DNA of 64,000 nt from Mesorhizobium loti (GTDB lineage Bacteria > Pseudomonadota > Alphaproteobacteria > Rhizobiales > Rhizobiaceae): positions 4,937,501 to 5,001,500 of the forward strand of contig NZ_CP033334.1 in assembly GCF_013170705.1 (NCBI RefSeq), in the 5' to 3' direction. Numbering within the stretch: position 1 is the first letter of the stretch; every line of letters starts with the position of its first letter. Made by a program: the position numbers and the translations under genes. Below are positions 53,601 to 61,611 of the stretch, piece after piece. Below the pieces are notes generated by a model, which saw only the letters and a list, made by a program, of their open reading frames with translations, was not told the origin of the DNA and searched no databases.

Positions 53601-54017
53601 CTAGCCGACCTTGAAGGCGGTCTTGATGGCCGATTGGGGCAGGATGAACACGCCGGTCTCCGTCCGTGCCATGAAGCCCCGATCGCACATGAAGCCGGCG
53701 CAGAGCTGGCCGTCCTGGTCGACCACGCCGACATCGCCTCGTTGCGCCATGAGGCGGCCGACAGGCGCAAACAGGCTGGCGAGCGCCATCTCGACATCAT
53801 CGAAGCCGCGCTTGCGCAGGATCCTGGCCGCGCCGGCTTCGGTCTTGTACTTGCCCCGTATGTCGGCGGCCGGATCGAAGCCGGTGATCTCGGCAACGAC
53901 GTCCATGACGGTGAGAAGGCAATCGGATTGCCCCCATACGCCAGGCGTGGCGGCGATCGCCGGGACCAGGCGCGCAAGGCGGCGGTCCCAGTCAGGCAAC
54001 CGGGTGAGTTGGAGCAT
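53601..54017 (-). CDS. DUF6950/NlpC-P60-like tail protein
   Basis: A 138-residue protein with WGQSDCLLTVMDV (candidate nucleophile C33), an N-terminal LTRLPDWDRRLARLV and a late CDRGFMARTETGVFILPQSA. This fits DUF6950, a small NlpC/P60-like family in tail operons, matching the gp14 position of gene transfer agents. Likely a tail-tip peptidase or plug. Confidence 0.78.
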   Translation of the reverse strand: MLQLTRLPDWDRRLARLVPAIAATPGVWGQSDCLLTVMDVVAEITGFDPAADIRGKYKTEAGAARILRKRGFDDVEMALASLFAPVGRLMAQRGDVGVVDQDGQLCAGFMCDRGFMARTETGVFILPQSAIKTAFKVG

Positions 54018-54023
54018 GATGCC

Positions 54024-54590
54024 TCAGTCGAACTTGATGTCGAAGGTTTCGTGTTTCACCTTCGAGGCGTACTGGAAGAACTGGTCGCCGGGCGAAACGA
54101 GCTGCTGGTCTTCGTGGCTGGCCGTGCGGTAGCCGTCGCGATGGTTGGCGATGGCCCCGGAGCGGACATTGGCGATCAGCTTCTTTTCGCCATTGTCACG
54201 GGAATGGTCGATCGTGTCGATGAAGCCGTAGGCGCCAGGCTCGGCATGCAGGAAGGACCGGTCATCGGGATCGATATAGAAGTCGAAGACCGTGACCGGC
54301 GCATCCTTGTAGCCTTCGCTCTCAATCAGGGCGAGCTTGTCAGGCGTCAGGCCGGAATCGCGCTTGGCAATCAATTCCACCGTGAAGGTCGATGCGGCGG
54401 TGCCAAGGCCATAGACGGGCTCGGACACGGTGATCAGCGAGTTCGGCCAGTAGAGTTGGCCAGCGACGGTGATATCGCCCTTGCCATTCCAGAAGCCGTA
54501 TGTGCCGGTCGTGCACACGATCTTGATGCCGGAGCGAATGACCGCCCTACCCTCGGATAGCACCGTCTGCAGGCGGGTCGGAAAGCTCAT
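54024..54590 (-). CDS. Tail protein, DUF2163/BR0599-like
   Basis: A 188-residue beta-rich protein. RSGIKIVCTTGTYGFWNGKGDITV and SVYGLGTAASTFTVEL-like strands are followed by YRTASHEDQQLVSPGDQFFQYAS near the end, as seen in this tail-tip family. It overlaps the next upstream gene by 4 bases. Corresponds in order to gp13 of gene transfer agents. Confidence 0.68.
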   Translation of the reverse strand: MSFPTRLQTVLSEGRAVIRSGIKIVCTTGTYGFWNGKGDITVAGQLYWPNSLITVSEPVYGLGTAASTFTVELIAKRDSGLTPDKLALIESEGYKDAPVTVFDFYIDPDDRSFLHAEPGAYGFIDTIDHSRDNGEKKLIANVRSGAIANHRDGYRTASHEDQQLVSPGDQFFQYASKVKHETFDIKFD

Positions 54591-55198
54591 TTCGGAATCT
54601 CGACAAGCGTGAAGGTCGCGACCGGTTTTGGCTCGTCGGGAATCGAGAACGAGCCGGGGTAGAGCCGCATGTTGGCGACAGGGTTCTTGAACGTGATGAC
54701 AGCGCCGGCGGTGAGATAGGAGGGCACGGTCGGCTCGACCGTCACGGTGATCTGGTTGCTCGACGCCACGCCGCCGGTCTGGACGCGGAACAAGGAATTG
54801 TAGTCATCGTTCGTCGCGGAGATCAGATCGCCCGGGCCAAGCGTCAGGCCATTGTCGACGCTGTTGATGACCAGCGAATTGCCCGTGATGGAAACCAGGT
54901 TGCCGGCATTGGCCAACGCCGCCGCGCCTGGGTTGCCCCAATAGGCGCGCGGAAGGCACATGTGCTTGGGCGTATAAAGCACCGTCTGCAAGCCACCGCG
55001 GCAGGCGTCCTTGAAGGCTTCGACGAGCAGCCGTTGCGACGCCTTCAGCGGCTTCGTACGCATCTGGATGGTCCAGTAACTGTCGGCATACTCGACGAAG
55101 GCCATGGCGCGCGTGCCGGAGCGCGAGACCGAGACGGATTCGGTCAGTTGCGGATACGCGACTTGAAAGCCGACGGCCGGCAACGCGATCGCTGTCAT
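54587..55198 (-). CDS. Tail tip component
   Basis: A 203-residue protein (YADSYWTIQMRTKPLKASQRLLVEAFKD, LGPGDLISATNDDYNSLFRV) lying directly after the tape measure gene with a 4-base overlap. Position matches distal tail proteins (gp12 in gene transfer agents), but I cannot assign DUF2460 from the sequence. Confidence 0.65.
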   Translation of the reverse strand: MTAIALPAVGFQVAYPQLTESVSVSRSGTRAMAFVEYADSYWTIQMRTKPLKASQRLLVEAFKDACRGGLQTVLYTPKHMCLPRAYWGNPGAAALANAGNLVSITGNSLVINSVDNGLTLGPGDLISATNDDYNSLFRVQTGGVASSNQITVTVEPTVPSYLTAGAVITFKNPVANMRLYPGSFSIPDEPKPVATFTLVEIPK

Positions 55199-57207
55199 GA
55201 CATCAGTCCCGTCGTCTTGGCTTCACGAATGGCCTTCACCACGCGGCCGGTGAATTCCTTCTCGAACTTCTTCAAGGCGGCGGTGACCTGTTCGCCGGAA
55301 TCGCCCTGGCCGCCATCCATGTTGATCGTCGGCGCGAAAACCGGGCTGATGACGGAGGATTGCGAAGATCCGGCCGCCACGCGCTCGCTTACGTCGTGCG
55401 GCAATACCTGGCTGCCTCTGGGCAGGTTGATGAGTTCGCGGCCCTTCTCGCCGACCCACGCCAGACCACCCGGATGATTACTGGTGCCGCTGGCATAGCC
55501 AGGAAGGCCAAGCATCTCGGCGAAACCGCCCGGCGTGCCAAATGACGACGCGCCGCTACCACCCAGCCCAATGGCGCCCAGCAAACCGCCGAGAAGGCCG
55601 CCGCTCCCGCCGCCGGCGTTGTTCGCTTGCAGGATGGCGTCGACCAGGTCGTTTTCGATCTTGTCGATGATCTTGTCGAGCGCGTTGATGGCTATATCGC
55701 CGAGGTCTTTCCAGTCCAGCTTGCCATCGTCGAGCGCGGAACGCAGATCGCAGAAAGCGCCTTGCAGGACGTCGCGCTGCAGGGCCTGCGCCTCGCGGGC
55801 ATCCTTGAGTTGCTGCGCCTGTCTGGCATAGGCCTCGGCAACCGCGTTGATCGAAGCGACCTGCTGCGGCGAAAGCTGGATCGACGAAACGTCGGTCTGC
55901 CCCTTCTTGAGCGCTTCCTCGCGGAGCTGCTTGAGTGCGGTCTGCTCGAGGTCGAGCGCGACCCTGCGCTTCTGCTGTTCCTCGAAGGACAGGCCGATCA
56001 TCGACGCTTCCTGCTCGAGCGCGGCGGTGCGATCGCGGATCGCCTGGATATCCTCGCCGATCTTGTCGTCGGCGGTCAGGCGCTGGCCACGCGATGCGCG
56101 GCGTGCAGCCGCAGAGGCAGCTTTTTCTTGAGCGGCGAGTACATCTTCGCGGTTCGGGGCGTTGTCCGGCGTCGGTGCGTTGTCGGGCAAATTGAAACGC
56201 GGATCAAACCCGAGCGTTTTACCTGTCGGAGATCTGCCGTTCGGCGACCCTCCGCCCCCGAACACCTTGTCCACTTCGCCTGCCAGCGAAGCCATGGTCG
56301 GAATCAGCGACGACGCTTGGCCGGCGAGGTTCGTCAACATAGTGATGAAGCTGTCGCCATTGACCTTAGCGGCTGCAAACGTCGCTTTGGCGCTATCTAC
56401 GACATCATTGAAGTCCTGTTGCGTAACAGTGCCGCCCGCCACCTCCGTCTTGAGTTCCTCGAATTTGTCACGGAGCTCTTGCGCAGCGGTGTTCTTGCCT
56501 AAGGTGTCCAACTGATACTGGAGGTCCGCAAGTACACTGGTAGCCTCGACGAAGCCCTCAGTGAGAGGGGCTCCAGAGTTCTCGCGAGCAGCCAGAAGAG
56601 CATTGAGCTTGCTCTGCTGGTCGGCAAGCGCAGCCTGCTCATCTGCGTACGCTTTGAGCGCGGGCAGGGCCACGCCCCACTGCGCCGCAACCTTTTGGAT
56701 GAGGTCGGCTTCCTGCTTCAGCGTTTCGGCCGATTTCTCTCCATTAGAGAGCAGACCGGTGAAGTACTGAACAGCAACGCCACCCAAGGTGATGATGGCG
56801 ATCGTTGCGAGACCGACCGGATTGACCAGAGAGGCAAAGGCACCTCCTAGCGCCGTTATGGCACCTCTTGCGCCGGCTGAGCCAAGCGCCTGGTTGATTT
56901 GCGTGCCCTGCTGGAGAGCGATCAGAAATGGCGACTGCCCTCCGGCGAGCTGAACACCGATATCGTTCAACTGGGCCGCAAGATTTCCGGTCTGAATCTT
57001 TGCTCCCTGTATGGATTTCGCCATCTTGTCAATGCCGGGTGTGCCCCGCGCACCGATCTTAGAAAGGGCATTCTCGACACGAGTGCCATCAGCCTCAATG
57101 CCGGCGAACGATGCTCCGGCATTCGCGCGCGACTTGGCCAAGGCCTTGTCAAGCGCATCGAACTTCGCTTCAAAGATCGCGAGCAACCGCTCGGCTTCGA
57201 TGGCCAT
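55195..57207 (-). CDS. Tail length tape measure protein
   Basis: A 670-residue, mostly helical protein. GNLAAQLNDIGVQLAGGQSPFLIALQQGTQINQAL is the lambda-type tape-measure N-terminal signature; hydrophobic helices follow near residues 135-175. A coiled coil (EEQQKRRVALDLEQTALKQLREEALKKG) and a Gly-rich C-terminal segment complete it. Its length sets the tail length. No strong ribosome site precedes it. Confidence 0.9.
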   Translation of the reverse strand: MAIEAERLLAIFEAKFDALDKALAKSRANAGASFAGIEADGTRVENALSKIGARGTPGIDKMAKSIQGAKIQTGNLAAQLNDIGVQLAGGQSPFLIALQQGTQINQALGSAGARGAITALGGAFASLVNPVGLATIAIITLGGVAVQYFTGLLSNGEKSAETLKQEADLIQKVAAQWGVALPALKAYADEQAALADQQSKLNALLAARENSGAPLTEGFVEATSVLADLQYQLDTLGKNTAAQELRDKFEELKTEVAGGTVTQQDFNDVVDSAKATFAAAKVNGDSFITMLTNLAGQASSLIPTMASLAGEVDKVFGGGGSPNGRSPTGKTLGFDPRFNLPDNAPTPDNAPNREDVLAAQEKAASAAARRASRGQRLTADDKIGEDIQAIRDRTAALEQEASMIGLSFEEQQKRRVALDLEQTALKQLREEALKKGQTDVSSIQLSPQQVASINAVAEAYARQAQQLKDAREAQALQRDVLQGAFCDLRSALDDGKLDWKDLGDIAINALDKIIDKIENDLVDAILQANNAGGGSGGLLGGLLGAIGLGGSGASSFGTPGGFAEMLGLPGYASGTSNHPGGLAWVGEKGRELINLPRGSQVLPHDVSERVAAGSSQSSVISPVFAPTINMDGGQGDSGEQVTAALKKFEKEFTGRVVKAIREAKTTGLMS

Positions 57208-57219
57208 GAGGAGGAAACC

Positions 57220-57504
57220 TTGGATAGTTGGTTGAAAGGGCTGGTCACAGTTACCTGTCTGGCGGTGCTCGCAGCAGCAGGATTTTACATCACGGCAGAG
57301 ATCAGCAAGAAGAAGATGGACGATCCCGGCGGCACGTCAAATCTCGTTCGATCTGAACTATTCTATCTTGCGGGCGCCAAGGCTGATGATGTGTCGGGTG
57401 TAAGGGGATACTGTCAATTGCTTCAGACACGGCAGCAGGGCGGACAAAGCGATGATAAGACAACACGCCTCCTTAGAAATTGCCGTGCGCTCGGTTTTCT
57501 TTAG
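57220..57504 (+). CDS. Moron-like membrane or exported protein, TTG start
   Basis: Ninety-four residues from a TTG at 57220, with AGGAGG ending 6 bases before it. One N-terminal hydrophobic segment (LVTVTCLAVLAAAGFYI) and a soluble remainder with two Cys. It is antisense to the structural operon, fits exactly between the tape measure start and the chaperone stop, and has lower GC: the pattern of a moron expressed from the prophage. Function unknown. Confidence 0.6.
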   Translation: MDSWLKGLVTVTCLAVLAAAGFYITAEISKKKMDDPGGTSNLVRSELFYLAGAKADDVSGVRGYCQLLQTRQQGGQSDDKTTRLLRNCRALGFL

Positions 57505-57657
57505 CTAATGCAGTCCCCTCGCCCTCGCGATCGCGGCCTCAAACTCATCACGTGATGGCGGAGCAATCGCATCGGCCGGCGCGTGCGCCTGGTTCCACAT
57601 CCTGACGACAGCAACCCACTGGCCGATCGACAGATCACCGACATTGCCGACGCCCAT
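57505..57657 (-). CDS. Tail assembly chaperone, second part (possible -1 frameshift product)
   Basis: The frame encodes MGVGNVGDLSIGQWVAVVRM and on to FEAAIARARGLH. Its ATG overlaps the stop of the preceding chaperone (TGATG). However, residues just upstream in the same frame (RLDFGAIRGNAVL) also look conserved, suggesting that the product is made as a -1 frameshift extension of the first chaperone, as in lambda G/GT. It corresponds to gp10.1 of gene transfer agents. Confidence 0.6.
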   Translation of the reverse strand: MGVGNVGDLSIGQWVAVVRMWNQAHAPADAIAPPSRDEFEAAIARARGLH

Positions 57658-58064
57658 CAGGACGGCATTGCCACGGATGGCGCCGAAGTCGAGGCGTTTG
57701 ACTTCGGCGCCTGCTGTTCCCCCGGCTCGTCTTCCTCCAGCGCCGCCGAGTGCACCCGCTCCATCGCCGCGCGCAGGATGACCTGGCCAAGCGCGATGCT
57801 TTCCATCAGCGGTCGTTCGTCGACATAGCGCTTGACCAGCATGCGCGCCTCGATCGGCTTCATGCCGCCGCCGATCAGGCCAATCCGGATCGTCTCGGAA
57901 TAATGTTTGATCCGCGCGAAAGGCAACTCCGCGCTCATCGCCGCATGCAACAGAAAAACCGACATGTCGACGGCTGACTCCAGTTCCTCGATCTGATCGA
58001 GGCCAAGCCGGAAGGTGTGCGACCCTCCGGCCCAATCGATGTCGATCGCACCGTGGCGGTTCAT
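57657..58064 (-). CDS. Tail assembly chaperone, GTA gp10-like (Phage_TAC_11)
   Basis: A 135-residue protein: MNRHGAIDIDWAGGSHTFRL, LDQIEELESAVDMSVF, GLIGGGMKPIEARMLVKRYVDERPL. This is the gene-transfer-agent gp10 type of tail chaperone, which coats the tape measure protein. Overlaps the tail tube gene by ATGA. Confidence 0.82.
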   Translation of the reverse strand: MNRHGAIDIDWAGGSHTFRLGLDQIEELESAVDMSVFLLHAAMSAELPFARIKHYSETIRIGLIGGGMKPIEARMLVKRYVDERPLMESIALGQVILRAAMERVHSAALEEDEPGEQQAPKSNASTSAPSVAMPS

Positions 58065-58498
58065 CAAACCGCCGTCCAGGTTACAGCGCCGTCGGAAACC
58101 AGCGTGACGGTGGAGGTCGCGGTGTCCTTGTTGCCGTCCGACGTCACCTCGAACTGGGTGAGCTTGAAAGCGCCCTGCCAATAGCCGGCCGGCGTGACGT
58201 TGAAGCGGACGTTCTTGGCGTCGTCGCCATTGTACCAGTCCCACCATTCGCCGAGTGACGCGGCATAGAGCATGCCGGCGCCCGAAATCGTGGCCTGCAA
58301 GCCATCCTTGGTGACGGATTTCCAGGCAGGATCCTCCGGATTGTCGCAATCCGGCATGATCGACTCGTTGGTTTCCGACGTGAACTGCACGCCACGCTTG
58401 GTGTTGATGAGGCAATCGTGGTCGAAGGTTTCGGGATCCGCGCCGTTGCCGATCTGGACGAGCAGCTTCGACCCGGTGACGCGAGGTACAGCGGTCAT
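58064..58498 (-). CDS. Major tail tube protein
   Basis: A 144-residue beta-rich protein of the TP901-1/GTA gp9 tube type: GSKLLVQIGNGADPETFDHDCLINTKRGVQFTSETNE, then WDWYNGDDAKNVRFNVTPAGYWQGAFKLTQFEV. It polymerises into the non-contractile tail tube. GGAG lies 9-12 bases upstream of the ATG. Confidence 0.85.
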   Translation of the reverse strand: MTAVPRVTGSKLLVQIGNGADPETFDHDCLINTKRGVQFTSETNESIMPDCDNPEDPAWKSVTKDGLQATISGAGMLYAASLGEWWDWYNGDDAKNVRFNVTPAGYWQGAFKLTQFEVTSDGNKDTATSTVTLVSDGAVTWTAV

Positions 58499-58534
58499 GA
58501 TAGTTCTCCATGGTTGAGTGCCCGTCCGGGCCGG

Positions 58535-58924
58535 TTAGGCCGGGTCGATCAAGGCCCGGAAGGAAACGACGGCATGTTCGGTCAAGCCGTCGGGATCGCG
58601 GAAAACGCGTGTCGTCTGATGCTCGATGGAAACCAGCGAGAAGCCGGAGATCGTCGTGATCGCGCGCACGGCGTCGACCACCTGACCGGCCAGCGTCTTG
58701 ACTTCGACCTTCGAGCCATTGTCCGGGCGCGACCAGCAATGGACATCGGAGAACACCTCCCAGCCATCCTGGCAGGTGTTGCCGTCGTCAAGTAGCTGCT
58801 CGTCGCCGATGGTGATGCGCGGGAATGGGTTGCTCGGCGGCACCTGGTCGAAAACGTTGGCGCCGGCATCCGTCGCGCCATCAAGAGCGGCGAAAAACGC
58901 CCTCTGGACTTCCGCGCCGATCAT
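58535..58924 (-). CDS. DUF3168 tail completion protein
   Basis: A 129-residue protein with the DUF3168 pattern: VFDQVPPSNPFPRITIGDEQLLDDGNTCQDGWEVFSDVHCWSR and a late TTRVFRDPDGLTEHAVVSFRALID. It caps the tail at the head junction (gp8 of gene transfer agents). Confidence 0.88.
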   Translation of the reverse strand: MIGAEVQRAFFAALDGATDAGANVFDQVPPSNPFPRITIGDEQLLDDGNTCQDGWEVFSDVHCWSRPDNGSKVEVKTLAGQVVDAVRAITTISGFSLVSIEHQTTRVFRDPDGLTEHAVVSFRALIDPA

Positions 58925-59346
58925 TTGCCGAAAGCCTTCTTGGCGCCATTGCGGATCGCGCGCCCGAGCCGGGCCTTTGCCCGTTTCTTGCCGAAGCGAA
59001 AGCCCGGATAGAAGAACGGGTTTGCCGACATGTCGACGGTGCCGAATTCCTGAAAGCGGGCGTAGAAGGCTTCCCCACCCCCGGCATACATGGTGACGGA
59101 CAGCCCGGTTTCGCCCTTGGCCGCTCTGGCGTTCGCCGCGGTAGAGAGCGAGGCACCCTTCGGCGCTTCGCCAAAGCCGTATCCGATGCTGGCCGCGAGC
59201 CGACCCGTCTTCTTTGGCGCAAACCTTTTCATCAGGTCCGTCGTTTCTTCCGCCGAGACAGTCAATGACTTGGTGACCTCGTCGCGCATGGCCTGTGGCA
59301 GCGCGGCGATCTGCGCCAAGAACTTATCCTTGCCCTTGATCTGCAT
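58921..59346 (-). CDS. HK97 gp10-like head-tail protein
   Basis: A 141-residue basic protein: MQIKGKDKFLAQIAALPQAM, APKKTGRLAASIGYGFG, FYARFQEFGTVDMSANPFFYPGFR. This is the HK97 gp10 pattern (KTGxLxxSI, then EFGT). Overlaps both neighbours by ATGA. It helps join head and tail. Confidence 0.88.
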   Translation of the reverse strand: MQIKGKDKFLAQIAALPQAMRDEVTKSLTVSAEETTDLMKRFAPKKTGRLAASIGYGFGEAPKGASLSTAANARAAKGETGLSVTMYAGGGEAFYARFQEFGTVDMSANPFFYPGFRFGKKRAKARLGRAIRNGAKKAFGK

Positions 59347-59690
59347 CAGGCCGCCACACCCTTCTGGCACAGGAAATCGATGAATTGCCGGTCGAGGCCG
59401 GGCGTGATGTCGCGGATATTGAAGACGTCGCCACTTCGCACGTCCCGTATCCGCCAGTCCGTCGTCACGTTCCGCGTGAGCGATGACGAGCGCACGCGGA
59501 TAATCTGCGGATGCTGGCCCTGCAGCCGCGCCGCCTGGACGCTCTCGCCGCCGCGCAGATGGACGAAACCAGCGCGGCACTGGAACTGCTCGCTGAAGGC
59601 TGTCGTCGTCCCGCCTGCGCCGTCCGACGCCATGCCCTTGACGTCGAAAGCGACGCGATAGACCAGGTCACCGGCTGTCGGCTTCGGCAT
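59346..59690 (-). CDS. Head-tail adaptor (SPP1 gp16/phage head-tail joining family)
   Basis: A 114-residue protein: GDLVYRVAFDVKGMASDGAGGTTTAFSEQFQCRAGFVHLRGGE and WRIRDVRSGDVFNIRDITPGLDRQFIDFLCQKG, the typical adaptor layout. Seals the connector; gp7-like in gene transfer agents. Confidence 0.85.
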   Translation of the reverse strand: MPKPTAGDLVYRVAFDVKGMASDGAGGTTTAFSEQFQCRAGFVHLRGGESVQAARLQGQHPQIIRVRSSSLTRNVTTDWRIRDVRSGDVFNIRDITPGLDRQFIDFLCQKGVAA

Positions 59691-59877
59691 CCGCCTGCTC
59701 CATGAACGGTGCGTCCCTGCGCGGCTTTCGGCCTCTCACCGCCTTGCCCGCGGCGACGGCGAGATCGGCGCATTCGCGGGTGACGTTCATCTCCATGCCG
59801 GCGCGATAGGCGGTGGTTGACCGGCCGCCAAGCGCGGCCGGCGAGAAGTCGAAATCACCCGTAAAGCGCACCCACAT
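59668..59877 (-). CDS. Small hypothetical phage protein
   Basis: A 69-residue basic protein (MWVRFTGDFDFSPAALGGRS, YRAGMEMNVTRECADLAVAAGKA). It overlaps the adaptor gene by 23 bases and lies 2 bases after the upstream gene. Similar small proteins occur in HK97-type operons of rhizobia; function unknown. Confidence 0.65.
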   Translation of the reverse strand: MWVRFTGDFDFSPAALGGRSTTAYRAGMEMNVTRECADLAVAAGKAVRGRKPRRDAPFMEQADAEADSR

Positions 59878-59879
59878 GG

Positions 59880-60290
59880 TCAGTTCGAGACGTTCGGGAA
59901 CTGATAATCGAGCGTCATCACGGTTGCGGACTTGGCGATGCCGACCATGCAGACGTATTCGCCGGCGCCGACATCCGCGATCGGGCAGACGCCACCGGGC
60001 GTGTCCGACAGGAAATAGGGAACGCCGGGCGTGAGCGTGGCGCCGAAAACGAGATCGCCACCCTTCTGATACTTGATCGGCTGGTCGAGCGCGCCGCCGT
60101 TCAACGCCGTGCCGATAGCCTTGCGCGCTTCGACCGTTGCCGAGTTGGAATCGGCAAGCATCAGCTTTTTCGTGGTGCTCGACAGGTAGATTTGCTTGCC
60201 TGCCGCGATCGCTTCGCCGGCGGACGCGGAATCGGTAATGGCATTGGCGCCCGCGACCACACTGGTCGCGGTAATGACAAGATCGGTCAT
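59880..60290 (-). CDS. Probable capsid decoration protein (DUF2190-like)
   Basis: A 136-residue small-residue-rich protein: GEAIAAGKQIYLSSTTKKLMLADSNSATVEARKAIGTAL and LTPGVPYFLSDTPGGVCPIADVGAGEYVCMVGIAKSATVMTLDYQ. The AGEAI...G..VYL...G... pattern resembles DUF2190 capsid cement proteins, but the position after the connector gene is unusual. Ribosome site GGAG is good. Confidence 0.55.
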   Translation of the reverse strand: MTDLVITATSVVAGANAITDSASAGEAIAAGKQIYLSSTTKKLMLADSNSATVEARKAIGTALNGGALDQPIKYQKGGDLVFGATLTPGVPYFLSDTPGGVCPIADVGAGEYVCMVGIAKSATVMTLDYQFPNVSN

Positions 60291-60316
60291 GGGAGGTCTC
60301 CGGTTGAAGGGAACGA

Positions 60317-60886
60317 CTAGACGCCGACTTTCTTGAAGGGCCAGATCAAGGCCTCATAGCCGAGCGGCAGGAAATTCGAGACCGCATCGACCGTCACAGC
60401 CTCACGGTTCTGGTAGAGATGCCCGACATGCAACAGGATGGCCGCCTTGAGCGACAGCGGCACCTCGTCGACAGGCGTGCCGGCCACGAAGAAAACCGAC
60501 ACGGCATCCGGGCGGCGATAGACCTGCGGCCACTGCGAGCCCGGCTCAACCGCCACGTAGGAACTCTGGCTGTCGGCGAGCAGCCTGTAGGTCGAGCTGG
60601 ATAACGTCTGCTGTTGGTTCTCGGCGTCTCGATATTCAACGATCAAGCCGTCTTCCTGAACAGGATCCTTCGGCAGTCGCAGATATTCGAAGCTGCCGAA
60701 GTCCTGCCGCCAGGACTGGGTGACGATGGCGATGTCCAGGATCTTTTCGAGATGCGCCGTGGCCGCACCGATGAGCGCCTCGAGCAGCAAATCGTCGTCA
60801 TCGAAATCGACGCGACAGTGCAGCTTCACCTCGTCGAGAGAGACGGGTGTTTCGTCAGGCGCTTCGGTGCGGACAGGAGCAAGCAT
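60317..60886 (-). CDS. Head-tail connector protein (gp6-like)
   Basis: A 189-residue protein: PVSLDEVKLHCRVDFDDDDLLLEALIGAATAHLEKIL is the typical connector N-terminus; VPLSLKAAILLHVGHLYQNREAV is the C-terminal helix. It forms the ring under the portal. The start gives the standard family length. Confidence 0.87.
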   Translation of the reverse strand: MLAPVRTEAPDETPVSLDEVKLHCRVDFDDDDLLLEALIGAATAHLEKILDIAIVTQSWRQDFGSFEYLRLPKDPVQEDGLIVEYRDAENQQQTLSSSTYRLLADSQSSYVAVEPGSQWPQVYRRPDAVSVFFVAGTPVDEVPLSLKAAILLHVGHLYQNREAVTVDAVSNFLPLGYEALIWPFKKVGV

Positions 60887-60890
60887 GGAA

Positions 60891-61265
60891 CTAGGCGACC
60901 AGGATGTGGAACGCACCCACCTTGGTCGCGCCGCCCGAGGCGATGCTGATCTTGACGCGGTCGTTGGCCAGGCCGGGACGGGCGAGGACAGCAGTACCTG
61001 CGGCAGCGTAGAGCGCTGCAACGCCGGCGGTGGAATGCGTCGGAACGCGAGGCGCGCGAGCCGCCGATGCGTTGACGTCGTTCTCCGCCCAGAGGGTCTT
61101 GCCCGTCGCCTCCGACGTGATGGTGAAATCGACGCCGTTGGCGAAGGGATTGGCACCCCCATCCTTGATGTATTCGATTTCATGGATTTCGCCGGACAGG
61201 CGCGGCGTATAGGCGACGGCATTGCCGGAGCCGTCAGTGGTAACGGAAACCTTGTAGCGCTTCAT
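60891..61265 (-). CDS. Hypothetical virion-region protein
   Basis: A 124-residue beta-rich protein (KRYKVSVTTDGSGNAVAYTP, FTITSEATGKTLWAENDVNA, NDRVKISIASGGATKVGAFH). A good GGAG precedes the ATG. The position between capsid and connector suggests a minor head protein; no family recognised. Confidence 0.65.
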   Translation of the reverse strand: MKRYKVSVTTDGSGNAVAYTPRLSGEIHEIEYIKDGGANPFANGVDFTITSEATGKTLWAENDVNASAARAPRVPTHSTAGVAALYAAAGTAVLARPGLANDRVKISIASGGATKVGAFHILVA

Positions 61266-61314
61266 GATAGTGCTCTCCTGTGGTGGCGCGCGCGCCGGTT
61301 GATGGCAGTCAGGA

Positions 61315-61545
61315 TCAGGCTTTCGCCTTGCCCCTCTTACCGGTTGCGGCCTTGTTCGCCGGGGCGGCGGACTCGGCCTTGTTTTTCGGAGCCGGCTCGG
61401 ATTTCTGGTCGGTCGCGTCTGCCGGGCCGATCAGGGTCAGCGACTTGCCGACCAGGTGCGCGACCGTGGCTTCGTCGGCCTCGCGGATATCGCCTTCAGC
61501 GAAGGCGCCGTGTTCGCGGATGACGCGGTATTTCATGATGGACAT
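61315..61545 (-). CDS. Hypothetical small phage protein
   Basis: A 76-residue protein: a small folded N-terminus (YRVIREHGAFAEGDIREADEATVAHLVGKSL) and a Lys/Ala/Pro-rich tail. GGAGAG stands 7-8 bases before the ATG. Such proteins follow the capsid gene in many HK97-like operons. Confidence 0.65.
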   Translation of the reverse strand: MSIMKYRVIREHGAFAEGDIREADEATVAHLVGKSLTLIGPADATDQKSEPAPKNKAESAAPANKAATGKRGKAKA

Positions 61546-61611
61546 GCTTACTCTCCTTCGGTTCGGAGAGCGGGCGGCACAGTGCCGCCCGCCTTGCCGA
61601 GCCGAACGCCG

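Noticed and set aside
56899..57219. Upstream extension of the plus-strand moron-like gene to an ATG at 56899
   Set aside because: That part is antisense to the conserved tape-measure N-terminus; the AGGAGG-TTG at 57220 is a much better start.
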